Origin: UBA7236 sp044227505
GTDB lineage: Bacteria > Bacteroidota > Bacteroidia > Chitinophagales > BACL12
Assembly: GCA_044227505.1 (NCBI GenBank)
Contig: JBGAWP010000046.1
Location: forward strand, 1-31,348
Direction: 5' to 3'
Length of the DNA stretch: 31,348 bases
Shown here piece after piece: positions 26,219-31,348 of the stretch (position 1 is the first letter of the stretch; each line of letters starts with the position of its first letter). The position numbers and the translations under genes are program-made. The notes beneath the pieces were generated by a model. That model did no database searches. It saw only the letters and a list, made by a program, of their open reading frames with translations, and was not told the origin of the DNA.

Positions 26219-27702
26219 TGAAAAATACCTCTGGGGATCTGCATCAACTTATCCGGTCAATGGGCAAACCCGAGAAAAGGTATTTCACGCTACAAGCTGA
26301 ACGCCATTTTTCCGGTGAAAATCAATATGCTAAGTTATTTCAATTAATTGAAACACAGGAATATTATGATGAAGCAGCATTGTTAAAAATGTTCAAGCCG
26401 GCAATTACTGCTGCTCATTTTGCAGTTTTAAAGAAACAACTCTATGAAAATGTTCTTGAAGCCTTACATCGTTACGACGAGTTTTCGGACCCTGAACAAA
26501 AAATAACCAAAGGCATACATTACTGCAATATATTATTAAATAAAGGTCTTTACGACCAGTGCAAAAAACAAATAAAAAAATACAAAACACTTGCTTATCT
26601 ATATGAAAAGTATGAAAATGTGATCGAACTTATCGAAATAGAAAAAAGGTGGATCACAAAAACACAATTCAGTTCAGTCACCTTTAAACAGTTGGAAGAG
26701 TTAAGTAATGAATTGTTAACCTGTACAGATCAAATTAAAACCAGTAATAAATATTGGTTACTAAGCAATACCATATATAAATTACATTATGAAAAAAAGA
26801 TTGCAACCGGCAAGGAGAATAAGGAATTATTTCGCTTAATGGAAGACCAACAATTTCAGGATGCAAATAATGCCACAACATTTAAAGCGAAACTCGACAG
26901 GTTGCAAATTAATGCATTACATGCCTTTGTGAATGGCAATGTTGAAAATGCTTATGAGTTGAATAATAATTTTCTGCGGTTGATCGAAAATAATAAACAT
27001 CTTAAATCGCTTTTTGCAGATCGTTATTTTTCAGCATTAAATAATTATTTGATTGACAGTTTAATATTACAAAAATTTGATGCTTTATTAAGCGGAATTA
27101 AAGTATTGCGCAGTTTGCCCGGTCTACAGGAATTCAAACACATTCAGCATTTAGAGGCGAATGTATTCAGATTAAGTTATTTGCTTGAACTTAACTACCT
27201 TGTTTCACAGGAATTGTTTAAAGAAGCATTATTGTGTGTTGAACATGTTGAAACAGGATTAAAAAGGCATGGTTCCAAAATACCTAAACCGAATATTATT
27301 ACGATGCGATACCTCTGTGCATATATCATGTTCTGCAACAAAAAATTTAATGATTGTATCAGTGAACTATTGCGTATTTTTATTATAAAGGAATCTGAAA
27401 TCGTAACTGACCTATATCGTGATAGCCGGATACTTCAATTATTATGTCACTTTGAACTAGGCGATTATTTTTTAGTGGAGTCGCAAATCATATCCCTGCA
27501 ACGATATTTGTCATCCCATAAAATGAAATATCAAACGTACAGCACTATAATTCGTTTTATTAAAAAATATATACAAAAATTACAAAAGCCGGAAAAGGCA
27601 GAATTAGAACATAATTTACTTCAATTAGCCTCTTCTGAAAAAATGGTCTTCAACAATTTAAATTACGTGTTTTGGATACAAAAAGTATGTAATGTAAAAT
27701 AA
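26218..27702 (+). CDS. Helical-repeat (TPR-like) protein of unknown function, paralogue C
   Basis: A 494-residue, apparently cytoplasmic, all-helical protein. The N-terminus (LHQLIRSMGKPEKRYFTLQAERH, then KLFQLIETQEYYDEAALLKMF) matches paralogue B at 14692-16287 in order and spacing. It carries the NILLNKGLYDQCKKQIKKYK segment at about 103-122 (B has DILIKKGLREEAYKIL) and ends with NNLNYVFWIQKVCNVK, again a Trp close to the C-terminus as in A and B. No enzymatic motif is visible. It is head-to-head with the T9SS propeller gene and ends 17 bp from the convergent triplicated cluster, with no terminator between. The three paralogues are too diverged for recent duplication. Function unknown. Confidence 0.85.
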   Translation: MKNTSGDLHQLIRSMGKPEKRYFTLQAERHFSGENQYAKLFQLIETQEYYDEAALLKMFKPAITAAHFAVLKKQLYENVLEALHRYDEFSDPEQKITKGIHYCNILLNKGLYDQCKKQIKKYKTLAYLYEKYENVIELIEIEKRWITKTQFSSVTFKQLEELSNELLTCTDQIKTSNKYWLLSNTIYKLHYEKKIATGKENKELFRLMEDQQFQDANNATTFKAKLDRLQINALHAFVNGNVENAYELNNNFLRLIENNKHLKSLFADRYFSALNNYLIDSLILQKFDALLSGIKVLRSLPGLQEFKHIQHLEANVFRLSYLLELNYLVSQELFKEALLCVEHVETGLKRHGSKIPKPNIITMRYLCAYIMFCNKKFNDCISELLRIFIIKESEIVTDLYRDSRILQLLCHFELGDYFLVESQIISLQRYLSSHKMKYQTYSTIIRFIKKYIQKLQKPEKAELEHNLLQLASSEKMVFNNLNYVFWIQKVCNVK

Positions 27703-27719
27703 TCATGCGCAAACTTCAA

Positions 27720-28589
27720 TCAGTAAAATATAATTGAAACCTGATCATTATCCGTTTCATTATCGATAAACTCTATTGAGAAAGAGTAACCCTCCTGGTT
27801 TACCATGCCTCCTTTAATAATATAATCGGTTGAATATACCATGGCATCATCATTCATTATCTCATACGTTTTAATATCCCATTGATCAGTATTTAGACAA
27901 GCTGTTGTATTAATTACCATTTCTTCGTAATAGAGTTTTGCCTTTCCCTCAGTGTCACTTTCAAAAATAGTTTCATGGTAGTCGGTTAATCCATATTCGT
28001 CTAAAAAACCCATTCCCCCGGGCATTAATGAATTGGCAGTCTTTTCTTCCACCCAAATCTCCTCAATATCTTCATATAATGGGATTAATTGCCAATAACA
28101 CTGCCAATTATTGATTAGATAGGTCAAACGGTTACAGTAATCTGCTGAAACATTATAGACCATTTGTTCTGCTTTCAGTTTTCTTCCACCAAAGACGAAA
28201 TTACCGGTTATAAAAGTATCTAATGAAGAGTATATAACATGAAAAGAGGTGTCACGGATTGCTACAACAGAGATAAAAGATAAATAAGCATCCAATCCAT
28301 ATTCTTCATTGGAACCGCTTTTCCATTCAGCAAGCATGGTATCGATCGTTAATATCTGTGGTTCAAATTCCGATGCAAGCATATAAAGGAAAATACCCTC
28401 TCCCGCTTTCAGGTCAACCTTAGTATTCTTATAATAACGGGTTTGATCGAGCATTGCATCGGTATTCTCAAGTTTGCCATTATTCTCTATGGTTTCAGCT
28501 CCAAGTAAAACTTTTTGCCCCTGCAAACTTTTTGTATCGATCAACCAATTTATGAGGCTGTAACAACAAAAAATTAAAATATATCTCAT
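27720..28589 (-). CDS. Secreted protein of a triplicated unknown family, copy 3
   Basis: A 289-residue protein with a signal-like N-terminus, last of three tandem paralogues. Shared elements in order: YYKNTKVDLKAGEGIFLYMLA (about 51-71, LKAGEG core), PQI and D (about 76-82), a VIYSSLDTFITGNFVFG strand pair, RKLKAEQM, YCNRLTYLINNWQCYW (about 150-168), YHETIF, a helix with A and YYEEMVINTTACL, and WDI. The N-terminal part recalls a pre-peptidase (PPC-like) beta-sandwich, but the match is weak. This copy lacks the CDE-x-x-GC end of the other two and finishes at VSIIFY. No sorting domain is present, so it is probably periplasmic. Function unknown. Confidence 0.85.
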   Translation of the reverse strand: MRYILIFCCYSLINWLIDTKSLQGQKVLLGAETIENNGKLENTDAMLDQTRYYKNTKVDLKAGEGIFLYMLASEFEPQILTIDTMLAEWKSGSNEEYGLDAYLSFISVVAIRDTSFHVIYSSLDTFITGNFVFGGRKLKAEQMVYNVSADYCNRLTYLINNWQCYWQLIPLYEDIEEIWVEEKTANSLMPGGMGFLDEYGLTDYHETIFESDTEGKAKLYYEEMVINTTACLNTDQWDIKTYEIMNDDAMVYSTDYIIKGGMVNQEGYSFSIEFIDNETDNDQVSIIFY

Positions 28590-28669
28590 ATCAATACACT
28601 TAAAAGGTACGTATGTAAAGTTAAATTTTTAGGGTTAAAATTAGTAATTGATCCGTAAAAGTTATTAAC

Positions 28670-29530
28670 TCATAAAAAATAAATTGTAACATCACATCCA
28701 TTCTTCTCATCGCAAAAAAGTGAGATCTCGAAGGTTGCCAGTATTTGACCTGCTGCCATTCCCTTTAGGGTAAATCGGGTTATGCGCGAAAAATTAACAT
28801 CGGTATTAAATTCCGAATCTAAAGTTATAATATCCCATTTTTCATCTGATACACAATTAATGGTATTTTCAATAATTTCATCGTATTTGCTTTTAGCTAG
28901 TGCAGAACTATTATTCATAAACAAAATTTCATTATAACTCGTAAGTCCATCCATTCTCATAAAAACAGAACCTTTATATACAAGTGAAATATTTGATGTT
29001 TTATACGGAAATCCCCAAGTCGGATAAAAATCCTCCGGAGAAACAAGTTCCCACCAACATTGCCAGTTATTAATAAGGAAATTCAACTTTTCACAATAGG
29101 AACTCATAGTATCAAATTTCATTTGGGAGGAGGACAGTTTCCTGAATCCATAAGCAAAATCCCCGGTTACCGATTTTTCGACACTTGAATATACAACTTG
29201 AATGATAGTATCATTTTTTGCTATTACCGGCAAATACGCTAAATGTAAATCAGTTCCGAATTCAGTAATAGATCCAATCCTCAAATTAAGCATTGCAAAA
29301 TCCGCAGAGTAGATTGCAGGTTCAAATGCGTTTGCAAGCATATATAAAAACACCCCTTCACCCGCTTTTAAACTAATATCTGTGAACTTGTAATATTGTC
29401 CTGTTGCAAAGGCAAAATCGGTAGTGTCAAGGCTGCCCATAGATTCATATTCTTCAGGCCAGGAAGCATCGTTTTGAGCTGATAGACCAATAGAAACCAG
29501 GATCAATAATAAGAATAAAGGAAATTTCAC
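28670..29530 (-). CDS. Secreted protein of a triplicated unknown family, copy 2 (GTG start)
   Basis: The longest frame opens with ATG at 29614 (314 residues), but I choose GTG at 29530, which gives 286 residues, equal to its paralogues (284 and 289), and a normal signal peptide (VKFPLFLLLILVSIGLSAQ). An exact TATTTTTG -7 box at 29576-29569 lies between the two candidate starts and would place transcription downstream of the ATG. Family elements are complete: TGQYYK, SLKAGEGVFLYMLANAFEPAIY, VVYSSVEKSVTGDFAYGFRKLS, YCEKLNFLINNWQCWWELV, YNEILF, KYDEIIENTINC and KWDI. The end CDEKNGCDVTIYFL carries a Cys pair shared with copy 1, possibly a disulfide. No sorting domain. Function unknown. Confidence 0.78.
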   Translation of the reverse strand: MKFPLFLLLILVSIGLSAQNDASWPEEYESMGSLDTTDFAFATGQYYKFTDISLKAGEGVFLYMLANAFEPAIYSADFAMLNLRIGSITEFGTDLHLAYLPVIAKNDTIIQVVYSSVEKSVTGDFAYGFRKLSSSQMKFDTMSSYCEKLNFLINNWQCWWELVSPEDFYPTWGFPYKTSNISLVYKGSVFMRMDGLTSYNEILFMNNSSALAKSKYDEIIENTINCVSDEKWDIITLDSEFNTDVNFSRITRFTLKGMAAGQILATFEISLFCDEKNGCDVTIYFL

Positions 29531-29568
29531 AGGAATTAGATTAAAAAGTAAAACGAGAAAATATATCC

Positions 29569-29576
29569 CAAAAATA
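29569..29576 (-). promoter_or_regulatory. TAnnTTTG box before the GTG start of copy 2
   Basis: TATTTTTG on the minus strand, exact to TAnnTTTG, 38 nt before the GTG at 29530. No -33 TTG at the usual spacing. It supports the shorter start of this gene and a promoter of its own. Confidence 0.4.
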
Positions 29577-29665
29577 CGGTTTATCTGCCGGATTGTATTA
29601 ATTACCGGCAACATAATCCGTAATTAATTTATATACTCAAACACTATCCGAATCAGGTTTATAAA

Positions 29666-30520
29666 TCAATAAAAATCAATATATACATTACATCCCATTC
29701 CCTCATCACAAGATTGAGATATAACAAAAGACCCGGTTGGATCCTTTACACTAGCCCCTTTTATAATAAAATCGGTTTTAGAAACTCCTCCAATTTCCGG
29801 ATCAACATTGGGAATTATATACCAATCTCCGGCTTTTAAACAACTGATAGTATTTGCCACAACTTCTTCATATTTATTTTTAGCCATTTCCGCATTGTCG
29901 AATTTATATAATATTTCATGATAATCAGTAATGCCATTAATTTGCAAAGCACCAATTCCACCTTTTACCAAAGAGTTATTTGCACTCGCCTTACCTAATT
30001 CACCATTAGGAGTAAAATCCTGGATCGATACCAAACCCCAAAGGCTTTGCCAATTGCTGATCAGGTAGGCAAGTTTATCGCAATAAGAATAGGAACTTTC
30101 AAAATGCATTTGATCGGCTGATAAAATTCTGTACCCGTAAATATAATCGCCGGTAATATATTTATCAACGGTTGAAAAAATCACTTTTATTATTGTGTCA
30201 CTTTTGGGAATAAAGGAAATTTTGGATATATAAATTCCATCACTGAATTCACCTGCAATACCGGTACTCCAATTTTGCATAAGCGTATCAGTTATATATA
30301 TCTGAGGTAGAAATGCACCTGCTAAAATAAAAAAAAATGCTCCTTCCCCTGCTTTCAGTTCAACCTGTGATTCTTTATAATATTGTCCCGATTTAAGCAC
30401 GAGGTCAAATACTTCAAAATAACTAGCCTCTTCCATTTGTTCAGGCCAATGGGGGATATTTTGCGCCTTAGAAATAGATGTAAATACAAAAAGGATTGAA
30501 ATCAGAACAAAACTTTTCAT
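29666..30520 (-). CDS. Secreted protein of a triplicated unknown family, copy 1
   Basis: A 284-residue protein with a clear signal peptide (about 1-19, cut after SKAQ), first of the three tandem genes. It shows the full family pattern: SGQYYK at about 44-49, ELKAGEGAFFFILAGAFLPQIY, a DTIIKVIFSTVDKYITGDYIYGYRILSADQM stretch, YCDKLAYLISNWQSLWGLV, NNSLVKGGIGAL, ITDYHEILY, AKNKYEEVVANTISCL, and the end CDEGMGCNVYIDFY. The C-terminal half (YHEILY plus the A-x-x-x-YEE helix) looks like a separate alpha/beta module. No sorting domain, so periplasmic or outer-membrane location is likely. The adjacent copies share order and length, indicating tandem duplication, but sequence identity is modest, so the duplication is old. 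Confidence 0.87.
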   Translation of the reverse strand: MKSFVLISILFVFTSISKAQNIPHWPEQMEEASYFEVFDLVLKSGQYYKESQVELKAGEGAFFFILAGAFLPQIYITDTLMQNWSTGIAGEFSDGIYISKISFIPKSDTIIKVIFSTVDKYITGDYIYGYRILSADQMHFESSYSYCDKLAYLISNWQSLWGLVSIQDFTPNGELGKASANNSLVKGGIGALQINGITDYHEILYKFDNAEMAKNKYEEVVANTISCLKAGDWYIIPNVDPEIGGVSKTDFIIKGASVKDPTGSFVISQSCDEGMGCNVYIDFY

Positions 30521-30561
30521 TGGAAAATTGGTTAAGGATTGAAAAATGAGTTTTATGAATG

Positions 30562-30569
30562 CAAATATA
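30562..30569 (-). promoter_or_regulatory. TAnnTTTG box upstream of the triplicated cluster
   Basis: TATATTTG on the minus strand, exact match, 41 nt before the ATG at 30520; no clear -33 TTG. It would drive the first gene of the cluster. Confidence 0.45.
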
Positions 30570-30705
30570 CCTTTTTCACTGTACTAAGAAATTGACATGC
30601 TATATAAGTTTTTTAATCTCTAGCTTAATTAAATTACCGCGATTCCAGATTTTTTTTAAGCATTATGTTTTATCAAATTAATTCCGTCTTTACTTAAATA
30701 CAAAT

Positions 30706-30736
30706 AAAAAGACTGCCTGTATATTGCAGGCAGTCT
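30706..30736 (-). terminator. Terminator of the Hsp20-family gene
   Basis: AGACTGCCTG at 30710-30719 pairs perfectly with CAGGCAGTCT at 30727-30736. On the minus strand a TTTTTATTTG run follows; on the plus strand a run of T follows CCG, so it may act both ways. It lies 25 bp past the stop of the heat-shock gene. Confidence 0.85.
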
Positions 30737-30760
30737 CCGTTTTTTTTAAATGTAACCTAA

Positions 30761-31156
30761 TTACTGCACATTGATCTTTTGCTTTTCGGCGAATTCTCCT
30801 TTAAGCAAAGGCAAATGAATATGCAATACACCATCTTCGTACTTTGCAGTAATAGCACTGCCATCGATTGCAGCACCTAAACTAAAATTACGACTGAATC
30901 CACCCCTGCTGTATTCTCTGCGAATCCATTCCGGTCTTGGAAACCCTTCAGGTGGTTTATAAGACACGGTAAGTTCACTTCCTGCGAGGTCAACTGCAAA
31001 ATGTTCACGAATGCGGCCCGGTGCAAAAACCAACATTTCAATGCTGTTTTCTGTCCGGTAGATGTTTACTGCGGCTCTTTCCATTGAACGGTAAAGCAGA
31101 TGCCGCGAACTGCTTCCGTGAGCGCCTTTTGCGGCGCATGTTTCATTGTAATACAT
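30761..31156 (-). CDS. Small heat-shock protein, Hsp20/alpha-crystallin family
   Basis: A 131-residue ATP-independent holdase chaperone that binds unfolding proteins. The alpha-crystallin domain spans about 28-117 with the family pattern: VNIYRTENSIEMLVFAPG, LTVSY, RREYSRGGFSRNFSLGAAID and ITAKYEDGVLHIHLPL (the DGVL turn at 108-111). The C-terminal I-x-V assembly motif is INV at 128-130. The N-terminal arm is short (about 27 residues) and an alternative Met25 start would shorten it further; I keep the longer frame, whose arm is Ser/Gly-rich. It is a single gene with its own terminator. No TAnnTTTG box was seen in the 190 bp upstream, so heat or stress control could use another element. Confidence 0.9.
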   Translation of the reverse strand: MYYNETCAAKGAHGSSSRHLLYRSMERAAVNIYRTENSIEMLVFAPGRIREHFAVDLAGSELTVSYKPPEGFPRPEWIRREYSRGGFSRNFSLGAAIDGSAITAKYEDGVLHIHLPLLKGEFAEKQKINVQ

Positions 31157-31238
31157 AATACAATTTTTTGGTTAAATAATTAATTATCATTTTATAAGTC
31201 GAATGGAAAAGATAAATATTGTTCGCTTCTGGGTTTTG

Positions 31239-31275
31239 GGCCTGCCTGCCGACTGCGTCAGCGTCAGGCTGGTTC
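31239..31275. repeat. Diverged GC-rich inverted repeat
   Basis: GGCCTGCCTGCCGACTGCG followed by TCAGCGTCAGGCTGG forms an imperfect hairpin. Its left arm CCTGCCTGCCG is identical to that of the 20-bp palindrome at 20706-20725, so the two look like members of one dispersed repeat family. No gene was found between 31157 and the window end. Confidence 0.55.
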
Positions 31276-31348
31276 TGGGTTAACTAAAGTTTACATGGTT
31301 TGTAAAAGTTTCAGGGTTGTGTTCCGATTGATATTTTTTATTTTTTGA

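Noticed and set aside
27703..27719. Terminator between paralogue C and the triplicated cluster
   Set aside because: The gap is 17 bp and contains no hairpin or T run; the two transcripts probably overlap.

Overview
The window looks like chromosomal DNA from a member of the Bacteroidota, probably from the Chitinophagales/Saprospirales side. It is AT-rich. Six genes encode secreted proteins ending in a type IX secretion (T9SS) type A sorting domain (YPNP-like motif, about 70-80 residues, GxY then a basic end). Several genes are preceded by the Bacteroidota promoter box TAnnTTTG, and Shine-Dalgarno sequences are mostly absent. The placement is inferred from these traits; there is no rRNA, tRNA or other taxonomic marker.

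Layout. 1-362 is gene-free low-complexity repeat DNA. 363-1808(-) is a helical-repeat protein of unknown function, head-to-head with a two-gene operon of T9SS cargo (1938-6658, +). A convergent T9SS cargo with a seven-repeat SBBP propeller follows (6730-9708, -). 10041-14143(-) is a tandem pair of DUF4331 proteins; only the downstream copy has an added Fn3 module and T9SS tail. 14144-14691 is mostly non-coding but holds a convincing 33-residue membrane micro-gene (14583-14684, +) whose terminator lies inside the 3' end of the convergent second helical-repeat gene (14692-16287, -). Then come a collagen-like/S74/T9SS protein (16736-18172), a papain-like peptidase (18306-19595) and a secreted unknown (19641-20474), all +. 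A purine-rich minisatellite and a 20-bp palindrome precede the DEAD-box helicase rhlE (20763-21974, -). Next are a serine beta-lactamase-like hydrolase and a small SET-domain protein (22091-23901, +), a T9SS propeller protein (23967-26072, -), the third helical-repeat paralogue (26218-27702, +), a tandem cluster of three paralogous secreted unknowns (27720-30520, -) and a small heat-shock protein (30761-31156, -).

How the genes fit together. The window is dominated by envelope and extracellular proteins (propellers, collagen-like fibre, protease, hydrolase), with few housekeeping genes (rhlE, Hsp20). The most striking pattern is that all three copies of the helical-repeat family are transcribed head-to-head with a T9SS cargo gene; at the first copy the two predicted promoters physically overlap. 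The other candidates for new biology are the triplicated secreted family at 27720-30520 and the 33-aa membrane peptide gene. No T9SS machinery, CRISPR, phage, transposase or stable RNA gene was recognised.
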